Positions 25,540 through 34,368 of a DNA stretch of 44,032 nt are shown here, in pieces. Within the stretch, counting starts at the first letter, position 1. Every line of letters starts with the position of its first letter. The translations under genes and the position numbers were made by a program. The stretch is from Candidatus Zhuqueibacterota bacterium (lineage in GTDB: Bacteria > Zhuqueibacterota > Zhuqueibacteria > Residuimicrobiales > Oceaniaggregativiventaceae): the NCBI GenBank assembly GCA_016929055.1, contig JAFGJN010000206.1, positions 1 through 44,032 of the forward strand, in the 5' to 3' direction. The notes beneath the pieces were generated by a model. That model did no database searches. It saw nothing but the letters and a program-made list of their open reading frames with translations, and was not told the DNA's origin.

Positions 25540-27042
25540 TCAAGGATTGGAATCGAGCAAATGCTCATCAAAAACCTGAGTCCGATAGACCCAAAACTCG
25601 GCGTCTTTTTCCCAGGCATCGGGTGCCAGCCCCGCCTTGAGGCAGAGATGGCGCAATTCTTCTTCCTTGGTTTTCCAGCCCGCTTCGATCGGCACTTGAG
25701 GCAAAAAAGTTGCGCTCTTTCCATCCTTCACCAGAATAATGCCATGCACGCCCATTTCGAATTCATCGATCGAAGCGATGGGATAGACATTGGTCAAATA
25801 AACCGAGATTTCAATATCGATCTCGGGTAATTCATGCCGTTGCAGAGGCCGAAAACGCGGATCGAAAAAAGCCGCAGAAACCGCTCGGTCGGCCACCATC
25901 TGCACCAACGGCCTATCCGATTCGTGGGAACCGATGCAGCCATGCAACTGTCCGTTTCGCTCGAGGGTGACAAAAACACCGCGTTTTTCCTGAAGCATCG
26001 GCAATGCACTGCTGAATTGTGGTGTTTTGCCCTCTTGCAGGTAAGCTGCGATCGCCTGACGGGCGATCCGCAAGAGTTCGCGCTGCTCTTCCGGACCGAG
26101 TTCGGGGTGAACAACTACCCGGGGCATCTGTTTATAGACCACACCGCTTCCATAACCGACCACATAACCGCCGCGTTCGCCGGTGACGTCATTGGAATTG
26201 GTGCGTGCAACAATCTTTACCCGGTCGGCGCCCAGCTCGCGACAGGCGATCTGCATGATCACAGCCGCCGCCCCGCCGCATGCCTGACAGCGTTCATCGC
26301 AGAGATCTTGCCACAATTTTTCCGGCTCGAAACGCTGTAACGCCTTCAGAGTGCGATCATCAAAGAGCCGACCTTCCTCATAGGAATAGCCATGGTACAA
26401 ATCGGTGCTGGCGACCACCACCGCGCGTTTGCCCTGCAAGACCCGAGCCAGATCCTGTCCGATTTGCGCGTTCATTCCGGCATCGACCCGACCGATCACA
26501 ATTGGAAGAATGCGGGCCTGTGGGAAAAGCCGCTGAACAAAGGGTAGCTGCACCTCCAGAGCATGTTCTCCACCATGACCGGCATGGGAAAACTCGACGG
26601 CTCCGCAGCGATCGACGAATTTTTTCGCCGCTTTATCGTCGATGGCAATCTCGCCCAGCGGGGTGCGATAGGCACGACCGGGATAAACGCTGGCACCGGT
26701 CAGCGGGTCACGATGGCTGGGGGCAAGAATGACAACGAGATCGATACCTTCGTCTTTGAGCATAGCCCAGGCAGCCGAAGCAACCGAAGCCGAATAGGCA
26801 TATCCGGCATGCGGCACAAACAAACCGAAAATTTTTCCTGGCGCTTCAGCCGCCGTGGAATCAAGCAACCGATCGACCAACAACCGCAGTTGTTCGGGAT
26901 CATCCGGATAAAACTGTCCCGCTACCGCAGGCCGCCTTACTTCATCTTGCTCTTTTGCATCTCCCAGCTTCGGGGTTCGAAGGATCGAAAAAAGCAAAAC
27001 CATGACCAAAACCGGCGCCACAAACCAAAGTCGTTTGCTCAT
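25540..27042 (-). CDS. amrB: Membrane-anchored Memo-AMMECR1 fusion (AmmeMemoRadiSam proteins B and A)
   Basis: A 500-aa protein with an N-terminal hydrophobic helix (about 4-22) and then a Memo domain (about 38-305). Memo's metal-binding-type residues are seen as His in VPHAGYAYSA, His in APSHRD, His in STDLYHGYS and Cys in QACGGAAAV. An AMMECR1 domain (about 320-490) follows, with the conserved Cys in LHGCIG, FDPRFRPL and LCLKAGLAPDAW. The anchor implies the soluble part faces the periplasm or is tethered to the membrane. GTG 27045 and ATG 27042 are adjacent; AAAGGAAA lies upstream. Fusion of the two domains is known in the family. It is 31 bp downstream of the radical SAM gene. Confidence 0.92.
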   Translation of the reverse strand: MSKRLWFVAPVLVMVLLFSILRTPKLGDAKEQDEVRRPAVAGQFYPDDPEQLRLLVDRLLDSTAAEAPGKIFGLFVPHAGYAYSASVASAAWAMLKDEGIDLVVILAPSHRDPLTGASVYPGRAYRTPLGEIAIDDKAAKKFVDRCGAVEFSHAGHGGEHALEVQLPFVQRLFPQARILPIVIGRVDAGMNAQIGQDLARVLQGKRAVVVASTDLYHGYSYEEGRLFDDRTLKALQRFEPEKLWQDLCDERCQACGGAAAVIMQIACRELGADRVKIVARTNSNDVTGERGGYVVGYGSGVVYKQMPRVVVHPELGPEEQRELLRIARQAIAAYLQEGKTPQFSSALPMLQEKRGVFVTLERNGQLHGCIGSHESDRPLVQMVADRAVSAAFFDPRFRPLQRHELPEIDIEISVYLTNVYPIASIDEFEMGVHGIILVKDGKSATFLPQVPIEAGWKTKEEELRHLCLKAGLAPDAWEKDAEFWVYRTQVFDEHLLDSNP

Positions 27043-27076
27043 CACGCGATTTCCTTTCTTTTACCGGAATGGCCGA

Positions 27077-28222
27077 CTAATGCCAGACCCCGGGGATCGA
27101 TGTAGCGCAAGCGTCACATTTTCCGTCTTTGAGATGGTTTTCCAAAACAATAAATCCCCTGCGCCGAATCAGCACTTTGTTGCACGAGGGACAATAGGTA
27201 TGTTCCCCCGCATCCCCAGGAATGTTGCCGGTATAGCAAAAATGCAAACCGCAGTCCAGTCCGATCTCTCTTGCCTGACGCAGAGAAGCGATCGGCGTAG
27301 AGGGAAGATTCTTGAGCCGATACTGGGGATGAAAGCGGGTAAAATGAACAGGCGTATTCGCTCCCAGTTCGGCATGAACCCATTTGCACATTTTTTTCAG
27401 CTCGTCCGGGCTGTCATTCTGTCCGGGGATAACCAGGTAGACAATTTCCGTCCAGATCCCTTCCGCTTTGAGTATAACCAGCGTATCCAGTACCGGCTGC
27501 AATTCACCGTCTACCAATTCATAATAAAAACGATTGGAAAATGCCTTGAGATCGATCTTGACGGCATCCAGCACGCGGCACAGGTCGCGCATGGGTTCGG
27601 CATTGATATAGCCATTGGTAATCATGACATTGCGGACACTCAGCTCCGCAGCCGCGGTAGCGGTGTCATACAGATATTCGGCGCTCACCACCGGTTCGGA
27701 ATAGGTATAAGCGATGCAGTCGCTCTGTTTTGAATGGGCCAGTTCGGCGGCCTTTTCCGGGGGTAGGTCATAACTTTTAACATCTTCCGGCCGTGCCTGC
27801 GATATCTCCCAGTTCTGGCAAAATAAACACCGCACGTTACATCCGACTGTGGCCATTGAAAAAGCCGAGCCACCAGGCAAAAAATGAAATAGTGGCTTTT
27901 TTTCGATAGGATCGATGTGCATTGTGCACGGATAGCCATAGACCAGACTCACCAGCCGGCCATGGCGATTTTCGCGGGTCCGACAAAATCCGCGCTCTCC
28001 TTTTTCGATCGCGCATTGTCGCGGACATAAAAGGCAGCGCACAACACCTTCTGCGATGGGACGATAATAACGCGCTTCTTTGTAAAAGCGAACGGCAGCG
28101 TCCGAGGTCTCGACAATAGTGCCGAGACCGCTCAGAGCCAAAGCGCCGCTCGCTCCCAAAGATCTCAGAAACGTCCGGCGGTTCCATGGATATGGGGGGA
28201 AATCCAAGTTAATCGGCTCCAT
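27077..28222 (-). CDS. amrS: AmmeMemoRadiSam system radical SAM enzyme with a twin-arginine-like N-terminus
   Basis: Radical SAM protein of 381 aa. The cluster motif is Cys128, Cys132 and Cys135 in CNVRCLFC. An N-terminal Cys group (63, 66, 70, 80) and a C-terminal pair of CxxC motifs (CPSC and CDAC) probably bind zinc or a further cluster. The start chosen, ATG 28222, gives NRRTFLRS (Arg15-Arg16) followed by a hydrophobic stretch (GASGALALSGLG), which resembles a Tat signal. The longer ORF to 28342 adds 40 residues overlapping a terminator, so I reject it. The ribosome-binding site is weak. It leads the AmmeMemoRadiSam cluster. The reaction is unknown. Confidence 0.9.
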   Translation of the reverse strand: MEPINLDFPPYPWNRRTFLRSLGASGALALSGLGTIVETSDAAVRFYKEARYYRPIAEGVVRCLLCPRQCAIEKGERGFCRTRENRHGRLVSLVYGYPCTMHIDPIEKKPLFHFLPGGSAFSMATVGCNVRCLFCQNWEISQARPEDVKSYDLPPEKAAELAHSKQSDCIAYTYSEPVVSAEYLYDTATAAAELSVRNVMITNGYINAEPMRDLCRVLDAVKIDLKAFSNRFYYELVDGELQPVLDTLVILKAEGIWTEIVYLVIPGQNDSPDELKKMCKWVHAELGANTPVHFTRFHPQYRLKNLPSTPIASLRQAREIGLDCGLHFCYTGNIPGDAGEHTYCPSCNKVLIRRRGFIVLENHLKDGKCDACATSIPGVWH

Positions 28223-28298
28223 TTTTATGAGTCCGACAGGTTGAATGATTGAGAATACCGACTTTTTATTTAACACCCTAAAGCGGTGCAATTGTTTC

Positions 28299-28347
28299 AA
28301 AAAAAAACCGCGCTCCACCGTTAGACAAAGCAGCCGGAGCACGGTTT
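28299..28347 (-). terminator. Intrinsic terminator of the PAS-GAF-GAF gene
   Basis: On the minus strand AAACCGTGCTCC, a 19-nt loop and GGAGCGCGGTTT form a 12-bp stem with one wobble or mismatch. A T-run of about nine bases follows (the A-run at 28299-28307). It lies 22 bp past the 3' end of the PAS-GAF-GAF gene and separates it from the AmmeMemoRadiSam cluster. Confidence 0.85.
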
Positions 28348-28369
28348 CAATCTCAATGATGATCGAAAA

Positions 28370-29980
28370 TCAACGCAAAAACTTTTCCACCAGTTTTCGA
28401 AGTCCTCCACCGGCATAATCGTCTTCTTTTTCCTCAAAAACCTGTTTTTCGGTTTCAGCCGCCGATTCTTCCGGAGGATTGGGATCGAGGCGCTCTTTTG
28501 CTTGCACGTACATCACACGATTGTCGATAGCAATCGCGATCTGATTGGCCATGATTTCGAGATTGCCGATGGTTTCGCGGGTGGGCATCTGGTTGTCCAG
28601 TGGATCGTCTGCCAGAAGAAAACCGATGATCTTGCCTTCGCATGATTTGATCGGCACAAGGATCAGGCCCCAGACGGGCCAACCGCCGCGGAAAGGTTTG
28701 TTCAAACGCGAACCGTAATAAATCTGTTTCAGATGGCGGAGAACGGATTCTTCATTGATAATAAAATAGGAACGACCCTGACGGTATTCGTCGCGCAGAA
28801 TATCGCTGAATTCTTTGAGATCGTATTTGATCTCGCGTACCTGCAGCAGCTTTATTTTGTCGTCACAGGCCACGGCCTTGGTTTCCAACAAACCCGATTT
28901 TTTACTGATCAGGACCAAGGAGACAAAATTGAAATCGAGAGAAAACTTGACCGACCAGACAACTTCTTTGAGCAGCTCGTTGAGGCTGAGATAGAGCTTG
29001 AAAATGTTGCTGTTGACCAGCATCTGTTTTAGCCGGCGGTTACGGCGTTCCAGGGTGGAAAATCGATAATAGTTCTCGATAGCCATGGAGATCATGGCGG
29101 CAAAAAGTTCGAGATTGTGAAAAGTGGTGCGGGTCGGATAGGTATTGTCCAGCGGATCGTCCAGCGAGATGTAACCGAAGGTATTACCCTGATGATCCAT
29201 GAGATTGAGAAGGATCAGATCCCGTTTGTGCCACTGATCCTCGGGCAGGCGTTTGACCGATCGGCGTTCGGGCATACCCGAGGTGAGATAGTTTTTGGCA
29301 TCCCTTTGATCCTGATTGTGATAGATCACCTTGATCTTGTAGCGATCGGAAAAGATGCGATCGATCACCTCTTGCGGCACCTCGATGGCTCGGCGTTCGA
29401 TGGAAGAGTTGGCATCGCTGGAATAGCCGACCATCGCCTGTTTGACAAAGACCCGGCGGCGGCGATCCAAAAGCGCAATGGTAGAGCGTTTGAATCCGAA
29501 AACCTGACAGATGCTCTCTGAAACACGTTTGAGCAGCATGGCCAAAGGTTCGGAATAGCCGAGGTGAATGATATTGATCAAATCTTCGATCATGCCGGCC
29601 TGATCGACTTGTCCATGTCTGGCTGGCAGTGTGTTTTGTTTGCTCGGTGTGGGGATCAGATTGCCGCGAAAGCCGATAATCGCTTCAGAAGATTCATCCG
29701 TGATCAGACGCACACGAATCTCTACTGCATGGCGTTCGCCGATTTTGTCGACGATTTCAGTGGAGAATTCAATCGTCTCTTCTTCTTCCGCCTTGTCATA
29801 GAGCTCGGTGAGGAAGTCGTGGGCGATCTCTTTGGACATCAGATCAGTGATGGCGAGCTCAAGTATCTCCTCTTCCGCATAGCCGGTCAAGGAGAGAAGA
29901 ATATCATTTGTGGAAAGAAACCGGCCCCGTTTGTCGCAGATGAAATACCCCGTGTTCAAACTGATCGTTTCTTCTTGCAC
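28370..29980 (-). CDS. PAS-GAF-GAF signalling protein without an output domain
   Basis: A 536-aa cytoplasmic sensor. A PAS domain lies near the N-terminus (about 5-105, with GYFICDKRGRF and LTGYAEEEIL). Two GAF-type domains follow (about 150-310 and 330-500). The two GAF domains share a repeat, DDPLDN-x-x-PTR-x-T-x-x-NLE followed by IxIAIxN, so they probably arose by duplication. There is no kinase, GGDEF, PP2C or DNA-binding domain. The acidic tail (about 500-536) may contact a partner. GTG 29980 is preferred because AAAAGG precedes it and the PAS domain starts at once; a TTG at 30085 would add 35 less likely residues. It may feed the nearby phosphatase network, but no direct evidence shows this. 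Confidence 0.82.
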   Translation of the reverse strand: MQEETISLNTGYFICDKRGRFLSTNDILLSLTGYAEEEILELAITDLMSKEIAHDFLTELYDKAEEEETIEFSTEIVDKIGERHAVEIRVRLITDESSEAIIGFRGNLIPTPSKQNTLPARHGQVDQAGMIEDLINIIHLGYSEPLAMLLKRVSESICQVFGFKRSTIALLDRRRRVFVKQAMVGYSSDANSSIERRAIEVPQEVIDRIFSDRYKIKVIYHNQDQRDAKNYLTSGMPERRSVKRLPEDQWHKRDLILLNLMDHQGNTFGYISLDDPLDNTYPTRTTFHNLELFAAMISMAIENYYRFSTLERRNRRLKQMLVNSNIFKLYLSLNELLKEVVWSVKFSLDFNFVSLVLISKKSGLLETKAVACDDKIKLLQVREIKYDLKEFSDILRDEYRQGRSYFIINEESVLRHLKQIYYGSRLNKPFRGGWPVWGLILVPIKSCEGKIIGFLLADDPLDNQMPTRETIGNLEIMANQIAIAIDNRVMYVQAKERLDPNPPEESAAETEKQVFEEKEDDYAGGGLRKLVEKFLR

Positions 29981-30308
29981 CTTTGTCGCCTTTTCCCTTT
30001 TGTCATTCCCCTGAAACCAGACATTCCCCGACGAAAACGCAGGGCGGCTATTGCCGATGGAAGCAAAGTCGTACCCAAGCAGCAAGACACAACAAAGGGT
30101 GCTTCACCTCGCCTTCAGTCTGAGACGAATGTGGCGTGCCGGACAGGATGTCAACTGATTGCTGAATACAGACTGGATAACTCGCCTGACGGATGCCGAT
30201 TCCGAGGGTGCGGGTTGCAAAAGTCGAGTCATGGAGCGAAAGTTCATCAACAATAAACAAAATCTTTTAATATTTGTCAAGTAAATTAGTGTTTTTAAAC
30301 GACAAATT
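29981..30308. other. Long leader between the branching enzyme and the PAS-GAF-GAF gene
   Basis: About 330 bp with no convincing gene. Minus-strand ORFs of 70-80 codons overlap it (30048-30260 and 30104-30340) but have no family resemblance or strong ribosome-binding site. It contains the promoter given at 30252-30280, so the transcript leader to GTG 29980 would be about 265 nt. I could not match it to a known riboswitch. Confidence 0.4.
30252..30280 (-). promoter_or_regulatory. Candidate sigma70-type promoter for the PAS-GAF-GAF gene
   Basis: On the minus strand a perfect TTGACA (30280-30275), a 17-nt spacer and TTTATT (30257-30252; 4 of 6 consensus bases). The surroundings are very AT-rich. 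The predicted start is near 30245. Confidence 0.6.
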
Positions 30309-32570
30309 TCACTTTTCAGGAACCCCGGGGTTCCCTTCACTCCTTTTCACCTTCAGCACCACAGTCGCCAGCGGGGGCAGTTGCAGATTGAGCGAAAAAG
30401 GCCGACCATGCCAGGGAAGCGCTTCACTGTAAATGCCGCCGTGGTTGCCTTTGTTGCTGCCCCAATAAAAAACCGAATCGGAATTAAAAACTTCTTCATA
30501 AAATCCCTCGACCGGCGCGCCGACACGGTAGGAAAAATGATATTCCGGAGTAAAATTGCACACAAACACCAGACTGTCCTGAGGATCTTGGGTTTTGCGG
30601 ATAAAGGAAATCACGCTGTGGTCCGAGTCCTGAAAGTCGATCCATTCAAATCCGCGATAATCGAAATCGATGCGATAAAGCGCCGGTTCATTCCGATAGA
30701 GATGGTTCAAGTCGCGCATCATGCGCTGCATACCCTGGTGCGGTTCGTATTGGAGCAAATGCCAATCGAGGCTCTTGTTTTCCTGCCACTCTTGCCACTG
30801 TCCGATTTCAGCTCCCATAAATAACAATTTTTTCCCCGGATGGCCATACATAAAGCCGAGCAGAGCACGCAGGTTGGCGAATTTTTGCCAAAAATCTCCC
30901 GGCATCTTGTCCAACAACGACCGTTTGCCGTGCACAACTTCATCGTGGCTCAAAACCAGAATAAAATTCTCGTGAAAAGCATAGAGAAAGGCAAAGGTAA
31001 TCATGTTGTGGTGATATTTGCGATGGATCGGATCTTTGGAAAAATAGGTCAAAAAATCGTTCATCCAACCCATATTCCATTTAAAATTAAAACCGAGTCC
31101 GCCGAGATAGGTGGGTTTGGAGACCCCGGGCCAGGCGGTGGATTCTTCAGCGATCATCATTACGCCGGGGAAATATCCGAACACCAGTTCGTTGAGCCGT
31201 TTGATAAAAGAAATGGCCTCGAGATTTTCCCGACCGCCGTATTGGTTGGGAATCCATTCACCCTCATTGCGCGAATAATCGAGATAGAGCATGGAGGCTA
31301 CCGCATCGACCCTCAATCCGTCGATATGGTATTTTTCCAGCCAGAACAAGGCGTTGGCGACGAGAAAATTGCGCACTTCGTTGCGGCCATAATTGAAGAT
31401 CAAGGTGCCCCAGTCCTTGTGTTCCCCTTTGCGGGGATCCTGATGCTCATAGAGGTGAGTGCCATCGAATAGAGCCAAACCATGTGCATCTCGGGGAAAA
31501 TGCGCCGGAACCCAGTCAACAATCACGCCGATTCCATTGCGATGGCAAATATCGACAAAAGACATAAAGTCTTCAGGCTTGCCAAAGCGCGAACTCGGCG
31601 CGTAATAGCCGGTCACCTGATATCCCCAGGAGCCGTCAAAGGGGTGTTCAGCGACGGGCAGCAATTCGATATGGGTATAGCCCATCTCGTTAACATAAGC
31701 GACGAGCTCCTCGGCCAGTTCATGATAGTCGAGAAAATCGCGGCCGTTGTCACCTTTTCGTTTCCAGGATCCGAGATGGACTTCATATATGGAAATCGGC
31801 TGAGCGAGCGGATCACTTGCCCGGCGTTTTTCCATCCAGGCGCTATCCCCCCATTCATAGGTATTGATATCTGCGACGATAGAGGCGGTGTTGGGTCGCT
31901 TTTCGAATTCAAATCCGTAGGGATCCGATTTGATATAAAAATTGCCGCCATGGTCCTTTATCTCGTATTTGTACTTTTCGCCGACTCCGATATCGGGTAT
32001 AAACAGCTCCCAGATTCCAGCTCCTCCGAGCACACGCATCTGATGTTTTCCACCGTGCCACTGGTTAAAATCGCCAATAATGCTGACATTGCGGGCATTG
32101 GGCGCCCAGACGGCGAAATAGACGCCTTGCACCCCATCCACTGTCATAGGATGGGCTCCGAGTTTTTCATAGATTTTATGATGGTCGCCCATGCTGAACA
32201 GGTATTGATCCAGTTCCCCAATCTGCGGCAAAAAGAAATAGGGATCGTGCACATAGCGTTCGTGACCGTCTTCTGCGATCACGTGAAACTGGTAGGGAAT
32301 CAGCTCAGTCCATTCCTGCAAAACAGCTTCAAAAAAATGATCGCTATGCACGGAGCGCATAGGAAATTCCCGGCGTTTTTGCGGATCGCGAACAAAGACC
32401 TGTTTGGCGTCCGGGAACCAGGCGCGGATAGCCCAATGCTCCTGATCGCCTATGGCGACGCGGTGCGGTCCGAGCATGGTAAAGGGGTCGTGAAGCTGAT
32501 TGTTGGCGATTTGCGCGACCTCTTCCGGAGTGACCGTGGGAAAATTCAGGCGTTTGGATCCTGCGGTCAT
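30309..32570 (-). CDS. glgB: 1,4-alpha-glucan branching enzyme
   Basis: GH13 enzyme of 753 aa that makes alpha-1,6 branches in glycogen by transferring a cut chain. N-terminal carbohydrate-binding and CBM48-like modules (about 20-240) precede the catalytic barrel. Conserved sites are VDWVPAHFP, the nucleophile Asp422 in [10 protein letters not shown], the acid Glu475 in IAEEST, and [10 protein letters not shown]. The length is typical of long-N-terminus GlgB proteins. GGAGC lies before ATG 32570. No glycogen synthase, ADP-glucose pyrophosphorylase or debranching gene is in the window. It follows a methyltransferase gene by 9 bp. The codons near the stop contain the palindrome GGAACCCCGGGGTTCC (30319-30334). 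Confidence 0.97.
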   Translation of the reverse strand: MTAGSKRLNFPTVTPEEVAQIANNQLHDPFTMLGPHRVAIGDQEHWAIRAWFPDAKQVFVRDPQKRREFPMRSVHSDHFFEAVLQEWTELIPYQFHVIAEDGHERYVHDPYFFLPQIGELDQYLFSMGDHHKIYEKLGAHPMTVDGVQGVYFAVWAPNARNVSIIGDFNQWHGGKHQMRVLGGAGIWELFIPDIGVGEKYKYEIKDHGGNFYIKSDPYGFEFEKRPNTASIVADINTYEWGDSAWMEKRRASDPLAQPISIYEVHLGSWKRKGDNGRDFLDYHELAEELVAYVNEMGYTHIELLPVAEHPFDGSWGYQVTGYYAPSSRFGKPEDFMSFVDICHRNGIGVIVDWVPAHFPRDAHGLALFDGTHLYEHQDPRKGEHKDWGTLIFNYGRNEVRNFLVANALFWLEKYHIDGLRVDAVASMLYLDYSRNEGEWIPNQYGGRENLEAISFIKRLNELVFGYFPGVMMIAEESTAWPGVSKPTYLGGLGFNFKWNMGWMNDFLTYFSKDPIHRKYHHNMITFAFLYAFHENFILVLSHDEVVHGKRSLLDKMPGDFWQKFANLRALLGFMYGHPGKKLLFMGAEIGQWQEWQENKSLDWHLLQYEPHQGMQRMMRDLNHLYRNEPALYRIDFDYRGFEWIDFQDSDHSVISFIRKTQDPQDSLVFVCNFTPEYHFSYRVGAPVEGFYEEVFNSDSVFYWGSNKGNHGGIYSEALPWHGRPFSLNLQLPPLATVVLKVKRSEGNPGVPEK

Positions 32571-32579
32571 AACTTGCTC

Positions 32580-33542
32580 CTATAGTTTGGGCCTGGCGCG
32601 GAGGAAAAGATGATCTCCGCGCAGCCAGCCGTAGCGAACCAGACAATCGTCCAGACGTTTCATAAATTTCAAAAATGAATATCGAAACCTTCCGTCCTTT
32701 AAATCGCCGGCAATTGCGGCACGAAACCCGATTCCGGTATGTCGTTGCTTTTCGAGAATCTCGAATCGGAGCTGTGTCAGGTGATAGAGGTTGCCTTCGG
32801 CCGCTCCTTCAAAGGGGGATCTTTTGCTCATCTGTTCCTGAACAGCTCCGAGTCCCTGAATAGCAATCCGCAATTTCGTGGCATAGCCGACTCGGGTGGG
32901 AAGAACAAAATAGATGGTGCCGCCGATCAATCGGTTCAGCAGCGGTTGTCCAACAGAATCGGAATAGATCAATTCACCGCCCGACCTCAGAGCGAAGGAG
33001 ATCTGCTTCATCAGGTTGTACAGACGAAGGATGTGGTGCAGACCGTCCCAGGCGACGATGGCATCGTAGCGTTTGGGTTCAAGTTTGATATAATTCAAAT
33101 CAGCACAGCGATAGACGAGATCCACCGCTCCTTCCCTTTTTCGGCATTCGTCGGCAAACCGCTGTGCCACCAGCAAAGCTTTGGGGCTGATGTCGATTCC
33201 CTCGACCCGGTGCCCCTGGCGTGCAAGCTCGAGACTCAAGCCGCCCGCGCCGCAGGCGAGCACCAGCACATCGGCAGGTCGAGATACAGCATTGACCGCT
33301 GCAAACAGGCGTTCATACCATTCTCCGTTCATCAGTCGCTCGATGTCCGGATCATAGCTCTGGAGCTGCGGTAAACCCGGACCACGAAATATCTGCATCC
33401 GCTCGGCACGTTGCATATCGGCGCTGAACGGGATTCCTTTTGCCGCTGCAAGTTGCGCTTCCTGTCCCCAGTAATCAGCTTCCTGTTGCAAAGCTCGACG
33501 ATAGGTCTCGTCTTGCAAAATTTTTTCTTTGCCACAACCCAT
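32580..33542 (-). CDS. Class I SAM-dependent methyltransferase
   Basis: A 320-aa Rossmann-fold methyltransferase. Motif I is VLVLACGAGGLSLELA; next come EGIDISPKALL and the substrate-region motif AWDGLHHI, and SGGELIYSDSVG follows. The N-terminus (about 1-85) is helical, polar and without recognised features; the C-terminal 90 residues are also unassigned. Substrate unknown. Its ATG directly follows the stop codon of the outer-membrane protein gene, and it lies 9 bp before glgB, so it is part of one operon. Confidence 0.88.
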   Translation of the reverse strand: MGCGKEKILQDETYRRALQQEADYWGQEAQLAAAKGIPFSADMQRAERMQIFRGPGLPQLQSYDPDIERLMNGEWYERLFAAVNAVSRPADVLVLACGAGGLSLELARQGHRVEGIDISPKALLVAQRFADECRKREGAVDLVYRCADLNYIKLEPKRYDAIVAWDGLHHILRLYNLMKQISFALRSGGELIYSDSVGQPLLNRLIGGTIYFVLPTRVGYATKLRIAIQGLGAVQEQMSKRSPFEGAAEGNLYHLTQLRFEILEKQRHTGIGFRAAIAGDLKDGRFRYSFLKFMKRLDDCLVRYGWLRGDHLFLRARPKL

Positions 33543-34181
33543 TTAGCGAATAAAAAAGAGCACACCCAGGGTGATGGCAAAAGCTGTTGCATCGCTTTGT
33601 ATGGTAACGGTCCGACCCTCTTGCATAAATTCGCTTTTCACAGCGTTTGGGATTCGCTGGTATTTAAAGCCGAGATCCAGATGCGGACCGATACGAATGT
33701 CAACATGAAAGCCGCCGCTGATTTCCCAGCCCAATTTCGTCTGGCTGAATGTTGTTTTCGACCCGCCAACTCCCCAATAATAATCATAAATCGATTGAAC
33801 AGAACGATAATTAAAAACCCCGGCAGTAGGGGCAAAGTAGAAATGGAACGCTCGCAGCGAATAGGTGAGCTGCGGTCCCAGAGTGAGTTGCAGAGATTCA
33901 TTGCGCGTGGTATAGGTGGTCAAGCCATAACTGGATTGATCGCCTTCGCCATAGGAGAGGTATGCGAGATCGGCACGCAAATGAAAATAATCCCTGCCGG
34001 TCAGATCATAGAGCAACTTGCCCCCAAATCCTTCTCCCAGGCCGGAGACGTTGGCGAAATCCTGTTGAGGGATGGAGAAGACCAGATGCGGCCCGCCAAG
34101 CCAATCCGGCCAATCGGCTGCGGAGGCCGAATAGGTCACCGCCATGCTCGAAACCACTACGACAATCGCTAGTTTATTCAT
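33543..34181 (-). CDS. Predicted outer-membrane beta-barrel protein of unknown function
   Basis: A 212-aa exported protein. It has a signal peptide (MNKLAIVVVV to about AASA) and then alternating strands rich in Tyr, Phe and Gly (for example YFHLRADLAYLSYG and FHFYFAPTAGVFNY). The last residues are LGVLFFIR, so a C-terminal Phe is not terminal but hydrophobic residues are present. The fold may be an eight-stranded barrel, OmpA-like or OmpW-like. ATG 34181 follows GGAGCGG; in-frame ATGs upstream add an unlikely polar leader. It is the first gene of a three-gene unit with a methyltransferase and glgB. Confidence 0.72.
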   Translation of the reverse strand: MNKLAIVVVVSSMAVTYSASAADWPDWLGGPHLVFSIPQQDFANVSGLGEGFGGKLLYDLTGRDYFHLRADLAYLSYGEGDQSSYGLTTYTTRNESLQLTLGPQLTYSLRAFHFYFAPTAGVFNYRSVQSIYDYYWGVGGSKTTFSQTKLGWEISGGFHVDIRIGPHLDLGFKYQRIPNAVKSEFMQEGRTVTIQSDATAFAITLGVLFFIR

Positions 34182-34368
34182 TTCCGCTCCTGCATGCATT
34201 TGAATCCTATCATACTGTCCTTTCGATTCTCTAAACAGCAAAGATCGCCGGCTTATTCAGCCCTTGTTTTTTATGCGGGGCTGTTTTCGAATAATAAAAA
34301 GTACGCGTTTTTTGCTTTGCGAACAAGCTATTTTGCCCGATCGTGCGAAGACCTTTTTTGGGGGGTGG

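Noticed and set aside
28223-28342. An upstream extension of the radical SAM gene
   Set aside because: The extra 40 residues overlap a clear terminator, and the shorter protein begins with a plausible signal.
31482-32585. A 367-codon plus-strand ORF opposite glgB, and similar ones at 37726-38826, 43149-44009 and 5878-6711
   Set aside because: Each lies antisense to a clearly conserved gene, and codon-position bias explains the open frames.
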